Assembly (NCBI RefSeq): GCF_003986975.1
Contig: NZ_PIPO01000003.1
Location: 310,001-374,000, forward strand
Source: Aliidiomarina soli
Lineage (GTDB): Bacteria; Pseudomonadota; Gammaproteobacteria; Enterobacterales; Alteromonadaceae
Length of the DNA: 64,000 bases
Reading direction: 5' to 3'
The first letter of the stretch is position 1, and each line of letters begins with the position of its first letter. The notes under the pieces are model-generated. The model worked only from the letters and a program-made list of their open reading frames with translations, was not told the origin of the DNA and ran no database searches. Made by a program: the position numbers and the translations under genes. This document shows positions 51,904 through 60,900 of the stretch, piece by piece.

Positions 51904-52974
51904 ATGAATGTAAGTGATGCCTCGTTTGACCGCGAGAGGCCTGATGTATACGGAGATGCACATCCTAAAGCGCTACTGCGAAGCGTCCAGGAAGATGGCG
52001 ACTATCTGGTAAAACTGTCCAACCAGCATATTGTGTCGTCGGATCAGTTTTCGCGGGATACCCTGATCCAGTTGTTCCGGCTGGCGGCCAAGTATGAGAG
52101 CAACCCGACCCGGTTCCGTTCGCCGCTGCAGGGAAAAATCCTCATTAGCGCCTTCTATGAACCAAGCACCCGCACGCGGCTGTCGTTTGAAAGCGCCTGG
52201 CACCGCTTGGGCGGCGATATTATGTCAATCACTGACCGTTCCACCACTGGGATCGCAAAAGGTGAGTGTCTGGATGATGTCGCAGAAATGTTCAACAACT
52301 ATGGCGACTGCGTGGTGCTGCGCGATAATAACGGCGAGTCATTGGAAAAAATGATGGATACGCTGCGCATTCCGATCGTCAATGCGGGGAACGGACGCGA
52401 CGAGCATCCGACTCAGGCGATGGCGGATCTGTATGCGATCTTCAAATGGCGTCCGGAGCTGCTCGCTGCAGAGGTGCCTGAAGAGCGCAGAATTCGTATT
52501 GGTGTGATAGGAATACCAGGGCGCATGCGCACGGTGCGAAGCTTGTTAAAGAGCCTTGCGGTGTTTCATACCAGTATCAAAGAGGTGGTCATTATCCATG
52601 ATGGCAGTGATGATGACGGGCTGTTTGACCCCGGGCAGCGTGAAGAACTTGAGGAGCGCGGGTTAACTATACGCCTGGCGAATGAGCTGGACGAGGTGCT
52701 ACCGACGCTGGATGTAACCTATATCAACGCCATTGCCTGGGAAGGCGACGGTTTTGAAACCTATGGAAAGAAATTCATTTTAAATGCCGACTCGCCGCTT
52801 AAGCAGGACGGTATCATTTTGCATCCTTTGGCGCGTGGCGAAGAGCTGGCCAAGGATCTCGATAATACGTCGCACAACTGGTACTTCAGCCAGGCGCGTG
52901 GGGCGGTATTTTTACGCATGGCACTGTTAACCTGCATGGTAGAGCGTGCAGAACGTGTCATTGATGTAGTTTGA
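51904..52974 (+). CDS. Divergent aspartate/ornithine carbamoyltransferase-family enzyme
   Basis: A 356-aa protein, longer than catalytic ATCase chains (about 310). The carbamoyl-phosphate site is intact: STRTR at 88-92 (PSTRTRLSFE), Lys119 in AKGE, Arg140, EHPTQ with His168 and Gln171, Arg209. The C-terminal HPLARGEE resembles the HPLPR region. The segment that in ATCase reads Y-x-T-R-x-Q (binding aspartate) is here Tyr273-Ile-Asn-Ala276-Ile-Ala278, so Arg and Gln are both Ala. The amino-acid acceptor is thus probably not aspartate. Not next to pyrI or other pyrimidine genes; it lies in an operon with a symporter and an asparagine synthetase. ATG at 51904 preferred over TTG 51871. Confidence 0.85.
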   Translation: MNVSDASFDRERPDVYGDAHPKALLRSVQEDGDYLVKLSNQHIVSSDQFSRDTLIQLFRLAAKYESNPTRFRSPLQGKILISAFYEPSTRTRLSFESAWHRLGGDIMSITDRSTTGIAKGECLDDVAEMFNNYGDCVVLRDNNGESLEKMMDTLRIPIVNAGNGRDEHPTQAMADLYAIFKWRPELLAAEVPEERRIRIGVIGIPGRMRTVRSLLKSLAVFHTSIKEVVIIHDGSDDDGLFDPGQREELEERGLTIRLANELDEVLPTLDVTYINAIAWEGDGFETYGKKFILNADSPLKQDGIILHPLARGEELAKDLDNTSHNWYFSQARGAVFLRMALLTCMVERAERVIDVV

Positions 52975-52991
52975 CAGAGGACTGAACCCGT

Positions 52992-55007
52992 ATGTGCGGA
53001 ATTGCAGGTGTTTTTTACAACCAACCTAAACACATGATTGAGCCACAAGTCTTAGTCAATATGGCGGCCATTATGCACCACCGTGGTCCTGATGGATTTG
53101 GTTATAAAACCATAGCCGAGCAGGGCGTTGGTTTTTCCCATGCTCGTTTGTCCATTATCGATTTGGTCGGTGACCGTGGCCGGCAACCGTTTTTATCTGA
53201 TGACAAACGCTTGATGCTGGCCCATAACGGCGAGTTCTATGACTTTAAACGTATCCGAGCGCAGTTAACGGCCGAAGGAGCCCGCTTTAATACCAAGAGT
53301 GATTCTGAAATTATCATGCAGCTGTATCCGCGGTTTGGCATGCAAGGCATGTTGCCCCATTTACGTGGTGAGTTTGCGTTCTCGCTGTATGATCAGGAAG
53401 AAGATACCCTGTTTCTGGTGCGCGACCGCTTTGGGGTTAAGCCGTTGTACTACACCCAAACTGACAAAGGCATTGTGTTCGGTTCTGAGCTGAAAACCAT
53501 CTTTGCCCATCCGGAAGTGCCACGCCAGTTCTCAGATGAGGGTGTTTACCATCAGTTGATTCAGACCATGGTGCCCGGTACCACTGCGTTTGAAGGCATT
53601 CGTCAGGTGATGCCCGGGCATGTGGTCAGTGTTAAACGGGTCAACGGTAAGTTACATATCGAAGAGAGCAAATACTGGGACATGGAGTTTCCCCTTGAGC
53701 ATGAACATGACAAAGACGACAAACGTGCTGACGAGTACGTTGAAGGGGTTCGCCGGGAGTTGTTAGAAGCGGTTCAACATCGCCTGACTGCTGATGTACC
53801 TGTGGGGTGTTATTTGTCGGGGGGCATTGATTCGTGCTCGATACTTGGGCTATCGGCTGCAGCTAGTCAGGAGCCGGTAAAAGCCTTTACCATTGGTTTC
53901 GATTCAGCAGCCTATGATGAAACACCAATAGCCCGCGAAATGGCCGAGGCAACCGATGCTGACCATCATGTGATGACGCTTGATTCAAATGACCTTTATG
54001 ATCATTTTGAAACTACGCTCTGGCATACCGAGCGCACCATCTATAATACCCTGGGTGTGGCAAAATACCTGATGAGCCAGCAGGTTCGTGATGTTGGCTA
54101 CAAGGTTGTGATGACTGGCGAAGGTGCTGATGAATTATTCGCTGGTTATCCGTCATTCCGCAAAGATCTGTTTATGTACGGATTGGACCATCTGCCACCG
54201 GAAGAACGTGCTAACTGGCAGGCCATGCTGGAAAAGAACAACAAGCTATTCAAAGGTGCCATGCTGGCACGGGAAGAATTTGTCAGCGATGCCTTCGTAG
54301 CTAAAATGGGCTTTACCCCCAGTTGCTTGCAACCCTGGCTGTCCTGCAGCGGTTTTGCGGATAAACTGCTGGCAAAAGACCGACGCCAACGGATGCAGGG
54401 CTATGACGCTGGTAAGGCGATTGCTGATACCCTGGATGCGGACATGCTGGCAGAACGGCATCCGCTCGATAAAGCTCAGTATGTGTGGACTAAAACCATG
54501 CTCGAAGGTCAGATCCTGACCTGGGGTGGTGATCGGGTGGATATGGCAAATTCGATGGAAGCGCGGCCGGCATTTTTGGACCATAAACTGGCCGAATACG
54601 CATTTAAGATCCCGCCTCATTTACGTATTCGCGAAAACAAAGAGAAATGGGTCCTGCGTGAGGCAATGAAAGGGCTGTTACCGGAAACTCTGTATAAGCG
54701 CGAGAAGTTTGCGTTTATGGCACCTCCAGCGCATACCGATCCGAAAAAATGGGCGGCCATGCGGGCCTTAGCGAAAAAGTACCTCAACAAAGAGTCTGTT
54801 GAAGAGGCGGGTTTGCTCGATCACGATGAAGTCAATGCGCTGTTTGCATTGCATGATGCGGATGATGCGCCGGCAGAGCTGCAGGTGCAACTGGACGCGG
54901 TGATTAACCATATGCTGGGGGTTCAGATCCTGCACAAGCAGTTTGTCGCAACGGATCTGCCAGCAAAAGCCGCAGCACGGGCTGACGAACTTGGTTGGCA
55001 TGCCTAA
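52992..55007 (+). CDS. Glutamine-hydrolysing asparagine synthetase family enzyme, long AsnB type
   Basis: A 671-aa protein, well over the 554 aa of E. coli AsnB. N-terminal glutaminase domain: MCGIAGVFYN (Cys nucleophile after Met removal), HHRGPDGFGYKT, LAHNGEFYDF, ARLSIIDL. C-terminal ATP-pyrophosphatase domain: LSGGIDSCSILGLSAA (PP-loop), AFTIGFDSAAYDETPIAREM, VMTGEGADELFAGYP. An extension of about 100 residues lies beyond the standard end. It amidates an acid with glutamine and ATP, usually aspartate; in this operon another substrate is possible. AGAGGA lies ahead of 52992. The terminator follows at 55063. Confidence 0.87.
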   Translation: MCGIAGVFYNQPKHMIEPQVLVNMAAIMHHRGPDGFGYKTIAEQGVGFSHARLSIIDLVGDRGRQPFLSDDKRLMLAHNGEFYDFKRIRAQLTAEGARFNTKSDSEIIMQLYPRFGMQGMLPHLRGEFAFSLYDQEEDTLFLVRDRFGVKPLYYTQTDKGIVFGSELKTIFAHPEVPRQFSDEGVYHQLIQTMVPGTTAFEGIRQVMPGHVVSVKRVNGKLHIEESKYWDMEFPLEHEHDKDDKRADEYVEGVRRELLEAVQHRLTADVPVGCYLSGGIDSCSILGLSAAASQEPVKAFTIGFDSAAYDETPIAREMAEATDADHHVMTLDSNDLYDHFETTLWHTERTIYNTLGVAKYLMSQQVRDVGYKVVMTGEGADELFAGYPSFRKDLFMYGLDHLPPEERANWQAMLEKNNKLFKGAMLAREEFVSDAFVAKMGFTPSCLQPWLSCSGFADKLLAKDRRQRMQGYDAGKAIADTLDADMLAERHPLDKAQYVWTKTMLEGQILTWGGDRVDMANSMEARPAFLDHKLAEYAFKIPPHLRIRENKEKWVLREAMKGLLPETLYKREKFAFMAPPAHTDPKKWAAMRALAKKYLNKESVEEAGLLDHDEVNALFALHDADDAPAELQVQLDAVINHMLGVQILHKQFVATDLPAKAAARADELGWHA

Positions 55008-55062
55008 CTGTTGTAAGGCATCTGTTGGAAAGAGTGGTGAAAACATTGGTCGAACACATGGA

Positions 55063-55087
55063 AAAAGCCCCGCGAGGGGCTTTTTTT
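55063..55087 (+). terminator. Terminator ending the symporter operon
   Basis: Stem AAAAAGCCCC / GGGGCTTTTT with a GCGA loop, then T. Confidence 0.92.
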
Positions 55088-55131
55088 GTGCCTTTATAGC
55101 GCTATTCATGGATCGACTTTTCTTTTTAAGT

Positions 55132-55176
55132 GTTACGGTATAACATATCAATTGAAATGTTATACCGTAACTTTTT
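55132..55176 (+). promoter_or_regulatory. Zur-box-like palindrome before the AztD-like gene
   Basis: Perfect 15-bp inverted repeat, 55132-55146 with 55157-55171 (outer GTTACGG / CCGTAAC). The right arm reads GAAATGTTATACCGTAAC, close to the gammaproteobacterial Zur consensus GAAATGTTATA-N-TATAAC. It lies 67 bp before the zinc-chaperone lipoprotein gene. Confidence 0.75.
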
Positions 55177-55242
55177 AACAAGCCTCTGTGCTTTGATTGT
55201 TTGGTATGACCCGTTCACCAACTACAAAAAGAGATAACCTCA

Positions 55243-56559
55243 ATGATAACGACTATTTCCTTTCATCCCGCTAAGCTGGCCATGGCAATCAGTGCGGTTC
55301 TGCTGCTGGCAGCCTGTGACGACACCAGTATTCAGCCTATCGAGCATGATGAAGATCATGATCACTCGGATGACCACGAGCATGAGGACAGTGCCGCTGG
55401 GCGTCTTATTTTCATGGAATACGGTAACGATGCAACCCGTGCTTTTGTCTATGACCTCGAGGCCAATGAATTACTGGAATCGTTTGACCTGCAAAGCCCA
55501 GGCCGTTTGCTAGCAAGCCCGGATTATCGCTATGCAGTTGCGATTCAGCGCGATGCCGGGGTGACTCGCTTTGTGGACAGCGGGTATGAAACTGAACCTC
55601 ATGGCGACCATGCACATTACAATGAGCTGGCTCCGGCATTATCGGGTTTCACTTTGACAGGAGAGCGGCCGACTCATTACGATTTTTATCATCACCGAGG
55701 GGCCCTTTTTTATGATGGTGCTGAGGGGATCGCCTCTAAAATTGAGGTTTTTTCCGACCAGAGTATTGTCGAGGAGCAAGTGCTGGCGGAGCTGGAGTTA
55801 AGCAGTTCGATGCATGGTGCTGCTGAGATCCGTGAAGACTATTTGTTCACTGCCAACCGCAGCGACGCAACCGCGACAGGTTTGCCCGATTCGGTTGAAG
55901 TCTACGAGCGTCATTCTGATCACTTCGATTTCGTCCAGGGTTTTGAAAATGAGTGTGTAGATTTACATGGCAGCGCCCTGAACGAGCAGCATGTAGCCTT
56001 TGGCTGTGGTGATGGCGTGTTGCTGTTGTCGGTAGCTGAAGATGGCAGCTTCGTGAGTGAAAAACTAAGCATGCCGGAAACGCTGGGAGGTCGTGTCGGC
56101 TCACTGTGGGGACATGAAGAGAGCCCGTATTTTATCGGCAGTGCAGGGCAGGACATGGTACTGATCGATGCGTCGACTGGTGAAAGCTGGCAGCTTGACT
56201 GGAAAGTTGACGAGGCGCGGGAATTTGGCTCTGTTGCGTTTAACTATACTGGCAATCGCTTTGCTGTTCTCGACACTGCAGGCGACATGACTATTTTCCG
56301 TTTACGCGAGCAGGACCATGAGAGTTATCCGTTTGAGTTGCAGAGTCAGTTCACGGTGGTGTCTGATACTCATGAAATGTCGCTGGCTATGACCGTGAGC
56401 CAGGTTAACCACCAGGCGTATATTGCTGACCCGGGGCATCAGAGAATTACTGTGGTTGATTTGCATGATGGCGAAGTGGTAGAGCAACGTGACTTAGATG
56501 TTGAGCCGGGTAGCTTGATTTGGACTGGCTTTACCTCTGAAGAGTCTCACGATCACTAA
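55243..56559 (+). CDS. AztD-like zinc metallochaperone lipoprotein
   Basis: A 438-aa lipoprotein (lipobox LLAAC, Cys25). A His/Asp/Glu-rich metal-binding stretch follows (IEHDEDHDHSDDHEHEDSA). The rest is a beta-propeller-like domain resembling AztD, the periplasmic zinc chaperone of the AztABCD importer of Paracoccus (for example a GDHAHYN metal loop at about 126). The usual AztABC genes are not adjacent. A Zur-box-like palindrome lies upstream, supporting zinc-starvation regulation. Being a lipoprotein, it would sit on the membrane rather than diffuse. Confidence 0.85.
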   Translation: MITTISFHPAKLAMAISAVLLLAACDDTSIQPIEHDEDHDHSDDHEHEDSAAGRLIFMEYGNDATRAFVYDLEANELLESFDLQSPGRLLASPDYRYAVAIQRDAGVTRFVDSGYETEPHGDHAHYNELAPALSGFTLTGERPTHYDFYHHRGALFYDGAEGIASKIEVFSDQSIVEEQVLAELELSSSMHGAAEIREDYLFTANRSDATATGLPDSVEVYERHSDHFDFVQGFENECVDLHGSALNEQHVAFGCGDGVLLLSVAEDGSFVSEKLSMPETLGGRVGSLWGHEESPYFIGSAGQDMVLIDASTGESWQLDWKVDEAREFGSVAFNYTGNRFAVLDTAGDMTIFRLREQDHESYPFELQSQFTVVSDTHEMSLAMTVSQVNHQAYIADPGHQRITVVDLHDGEVVEQRDLDVEPGSLIWTGFTSEESHDH

Positions 56560-56593
56560 GCGTTGAGTCAGCCAAACTCTGATATCTATAATA

Positions 56594-56621
56594 AAAAAGC
56601 CCCGTAAGGGGCTTCTTTTTT
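56594..56621. terminator. Bidirectional terminator between AztD-like gene and csiV
   Basis: AAAAAAGCCCC / GGGGCTTCTTTTTT with a GTAA loop. Confidence 0.9.
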
Positions 56622-56633
56622 GCTTTGAAGTGG

Positions 56634-57890
56634 CTAGCGTCTGGACGATAAGTCGGTGCGGCGTATCTGCACCAGGATGCCAAAGTTGGGATGGTCGAAG
56701 TAGTGCGTTTCGTGGCTGATAACCCGACGCAGTTGATTAAAGTAATAACCACGTAAGAAGCTCGCAGCTGCCTCTTCCTGACGTAAAGCCGCATTGGCTT
56801 GTGCTTCCAGCGAGGTAGCCTGCAACGGAACCTGCACTTCGTCGCGCAGGTTGAATTCGCCGTCAATGTGTAAGTAATTCCCGACCAGATAAATGTGCAT
56901 TAGCCCGTCGAATTCCCATACATCCTGTGGCAGATTGGCTGGAGGATTAGCCGGTCGTTCTGGTAATCCTGCCGTTTGCCGGTCTGGGCGGCTAAACGGT
57001 GTCTGACCTTGTTCAATCAGGTTCAATAAGCTGTGAATTCGTTCCAATGGAGCATTTTGTTGTTGTAACAAAAAGTTAGGGTTGTCGCTACGGTCAGCGA
57101 CGACGCTGTCAAAATCATGGGCAAAGCCAAGGTAATCGTACTCGCTGGTGTAATTCTGGCCGCCAAATAAGCGGATCTTACGACCTTGGTTGCGACTGTA
57201 TACGGGCTGGCGCCAACTGGTGTGAAGCAAGGTAGACTTACCTCGTTGACGCTCCAGTTGTTGGCGTAGCGAGTTTAGTTCAAAGCTTTCAGTTGGCATC
57301 AGGAAAGGCGACTCAGTGCTGTAGATGTCACCACCTTCACCATTGATTTGCTGCGCGGCCACTTCGCGCATTTGAGATCGTTGCGAACCCGCTGCTCCGC
57401 TGATACCGAATGCGCCGGTGATCAGGGCTTCTTCAATCGAGTCTCTGCACAGTGATATCTGCTGGCGCTGGCCTGTAATGAATGCAGGTTCGCTGAGAAT
57501 ACGTAAACGCTGGACAACTTCAAACCAGTGATTTTCGTCATCTTCTGTACAGGTGGGAATGATCTCTAGCGCCGGGGCCAGTTGTTCACGGCGATAGTCG
57601 TTGAGCAGGTCGAGGTGATTCCGCAAAGGAACAGGCCGGAGTTGTAGCGGAAAGTATTCCTCATCGGCATGGCGCTGTGGATCCTGCTTAAAAACCAGCA
57701 CCTCAATCTCAAACCAGCGCAAATCAGCGCCAGGCTGATCATTGGCGTGTGCTGTAGCGCTCGTTAACAGAGCACTGGCACAGAGGGTTGCTAAGCATGC
57801 GCTGAAGCTGCGCTTGGCGAAACCAAAAGCAAGCCAGCTGCGGCGAACTGACCTGGTCAAAGAAGATGCTGTACGTCGCTGTGCGTTCAA
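56634..57890 (-). CDS. csiV: CsiV-family cell-shape/peptidoglycan protein
   Basis: A 418-aa exported protein; a long N-terminus (MNAQRRTASSLTRSVRRSWL) precedes a hydrophobic signal (FSACLATLCASALLTSATAHA). The mature protein opens with LRWFEIEVLVFKQDPQ, the CsiV signature. It ends HYFDHPNFGILVQIRR, a periplasmic strand motif typical of this family. In Vibrio cholerae CsiV is a periplasmic peptidoglycan-binding activator of LpoA/PBP1A, encoded beside mfd. Here it also lies directly next to mfd (same strand, 26 bp), matching that gene order. Function by homology and synteny. Confidence 0.88.
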   Translation of the reverse strand: MNAQRRTASSLTRSVRRSWLAFGFAKRSFSACLATLCASALLTSATAHANDQPGADLRWFEIEVLVFKQDPQRHADEEYFPLQLRPVPLRNHLDLLNDYRREQLAPALEIIPTCTEDDENHWFEVVQRLRILSEPAFITGQRQQISLCRDSIEEALITGAFGISGAAGSQRSQMREVAAQQINGEGGDIYSTESPFLMPTESFELNSLRQQLERQRGKSTLLHTSWRQPVYSRNQGRKIRLFGGQNYTSEYDYLGFAHDFDSVVADRSDNPNFLLQQQNAPLERIHSLLNLIEQGQTPFSRPDRQTAGLPERPANPPANLPQDVWEFDGLMHIYLVGNYLHIDGEFNLRDEVQVPLQATSLEAQANAALRQEEAAASFLRGYYFNQLRRVISHETHYFDHPNFGILVQIRRTDLSSRR

Positions 57891-57916
57891 TCCTGTTTCC
57901 TCGTACCTGGTGGTTA

Positions 57917-60900
57917 TTAAGCGGCGGTTAACTGCTGAAGTACTGACTGTATCAGTTTTACCCGTGAATGAGTATCTTCCACACCCTGCTTGACTTTAAG
58001 CCGGGTCGGACCGTCCATGGCAAAGGTCGCCGGGTCTCGTTGCAGCATTTGAATAATGATCGCTGGGTCGACCTTAGCGTCCTGATTAAATTCAATATGC
58101 CCGCCCTGGGGACCGATCTCAATTTTACGTACGCCGATGGGTTCTGCACGCAGCCGGATCTCGCTGACCCGAATAAGATTTTTAGCCGCATCAGGAAGCA
58201 GGCCAAAACGGTCAATCATTTCAATCTGCAAATCTTCCAGTTCCGCCTCTGAGCGTGCTCCGGCGATGCGTTTATACAGGCTAAGGCGCGTATTGACATC
58301 GGCAATGTAATCGCTCGGCAGCAGGGCCGGAATGCGCAGTTCAATTTCGGTTTGCTGTTTAAGCAGCAGGTCAATACTAGGTTCTTTACCCGCTTTGAGC
58401 GCTTCCACTGCTTCTTCCAACATATCCATGTAGAGTGTAAAACCAATACTTTCAATCTGACCGCTCTGGTCATCGCCAAGTAATTCTCCGGCACCGCGAA
58501 TTTCCAGGTCGTGGGTTGCAAGCACAAAGCCGGCACCGAGGTCTTCCAACTGTGCGATCGCTTCAAGCCGTTTCACTGCGTCTTTGGTCATCCGTTTCGG
58601 GTGCGGTGTCAGCAGGTAGGCATAGGCCTGATGATGTGAACGACCGACACGACCACGTAGCTGATGCAGCTGGGCCAGACCAAGGTGGTCAGCACGGTCC
58701 ATAATGATGGTATTGGCGCTAGGAATGTCGATACCTGTTTCAATAATGGTCGTACATACCAGTACGTTAAAGCGCTGATGATAGAAGTCGGCCATGATGC
58801 GTTCAAGTTCACGCTCGTTCATTTGACCGTGAGCTGTGGTAACGCGCGCTTCAGGTACCAGCTCGGTGAGCATTTCCGCCGTACGCTGAATACTTTCCAC
58901 GTTGTTATGGAGAAAATAGACCTGACCGCCGCGCAAAACTTCACGCAAAATAGCTTCACGCACAGTTGCCTTGTCAAATTCGCGGACAAATGTCTTTACT
59001 GCCAGTCGCTTGGCTGGCGGTGTCGAGATAATCGATAAGTCGCGAATACCGTTCATCGCCATGTTGAGTGTGCGAGGAATTGGTGTCGCGGTAAGGGTAA
59101 GAATGTCCACTTCTGCACGCAGACGCTTAACCTGCTCCTTTTGACGCACGCCGAAACGGTGTTCTTCATCTACCACCAACAGGCCTAAATCATGAAACTT
59201 AATGTCTTTTTGGAGTAATTTATGAGTGCCAATAACGATATCGACTTTGCCAGCTTCGAGGTCAGCCAGCACGTCGAGAGTTTGTTTGGTAGTTCTAAAG
59301 CGGGATAGTACCTCGACCCGCACCGGCCAGTCGGCAAAACGGTCGCGGAAGTTCTCATAATGTTGCTGCGCCAACAGGGTGGTGGGCACTAACACGGCCA
59401 CCTGTTTGTTGTCGTTGATGGCGGTAAAAGCTGCGCGCATGGCAACTTCTGTTTTCCCGAAACCAACATCACCACAGACTAGTCTGTCCATAGCCCGCGG
59501 CGCCTGCATGTCGGCGAGGACAGCGTGAATTGCCTGCAGCTGATCATCGGTTTCGGTAAATGGAAAGCCATCGGCAAAGCGAGCATGGTCGCTGTCACTA
59601 ACCTGAAAGGCATAGCCTGGTTTGGATTCGCGTTTTGCGTACACCGCGAGCAGCTCGGCGGCAACATCGCGGACACGCTCTGCGGCTCTGCGTTTGGCTT
59701 TCTCCCAGGTGTCGTTACCTAGTTTGTTCAGTGGTGCGCTTGATTCTTCGCCGCCACTGTAACGGCTGATGAGGTGCAGTGCAGCGACTGGCACGAATAG
59801 CTTGGATTGCTGGGCGTATTCGATACACAAAAATTCGGTGGCGGTGCCACCTGCATCCAGCGTTGTCAGACCCTGGTAGCGACCAACGCCGTGGTCGAGG
59901 TGAACCACCGGCTGTCCAATCGACAGCTCAGCCAGATTTTTAATTAAGGCATCGGCAGATCCCGCCTGGCGGCTGTCCTGACGGCGGCGTTGCGCGATCT
60001 TGGCGCCGAGCAATTCACTTTCAGTAATAAACCACAGGCTTTGTTCGGGGTCGCGGGCATAAAACGAATGTGCAACCGAGCTGACCACAATCCCAGAGTC
60101 GATATCTGCGTGGATAAAGTCGCTAAAATTTTTGACCACCTGGGGGTGAATACCAGCCCGTCCGAGCAGTTCGAGCAAGCTCTCGCGCCGGCCTGCCGAT
60201 TCGACGGCAAAAAGAACACGTTCGCCTTTTTCCTGCGCCTTTTTATACAGACTGCGGATCCGCGCCAGAGGGTCGTCGGCTTTATGCTCAATTTGAATCT
60301 CGGTCACTGCCTTGGTGGCAAACTGAACGGGCCCTGGTTGGCGGGTCCCTTCCGGCACGCCAAGGCGGATACGCGGGCGGCGTTTAAATTCAGCGTTTAG
60401 CTCTTCGCTGCGGATAAACAGCTGGCCAGGCGGAAGCAAGGGCCGGTTCTTATCCCAGCGGCGGTCGTCATAACGGTAATCAATATCCCGCCAGAGTTGC
60501 TCCATCTGCTTTTGCAAATCACCTTGGGTAACCAACAGGATATCGTCCGGAAGGTAGTCAAATAAGGTCGCAGTAGAGTCAAAAAACAGCGGCAGATAGT
60601 ATTCGATGCCAGCGGGCAAACTGCCCTGGCTGACCTGCTGATAAACCGATTCTCGCGCTCTGGATGCGTCAAATTGCTCACGGTACTGACGCCGGAAAGT
60701 TTCGATACCGGCGTCTGCAGTTGGGAATTCATGTGCTGGCAGCAAATGGATGCGTTCAACCGGGGCCGCGGAGCGTTGGCTGTCGACATCGAACGGGCGG
60801 ATGCTATCAATGTCATCATCAAAATAATCAATTCGGAATGGCTCGGTCGCGCCCATCGGGAATAAATCAATAATCGAACCACGCACACTGCATTCGCCAT

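Noticed and set aside
51904-52974. Calling the carbamoyltransferase pyrB
   Set aside because: Aspartate-binding Arg and Gln are both Ala, no pyrI or pyr genes nearby.
49884-55007. Reading the operon as an NAGGN (dipeptide osmolyte) cluster because of the asparagine synthetase
   Set aside because: The typical ATP-grasp/GNAT ligase and M42 peptidase genes are not present.
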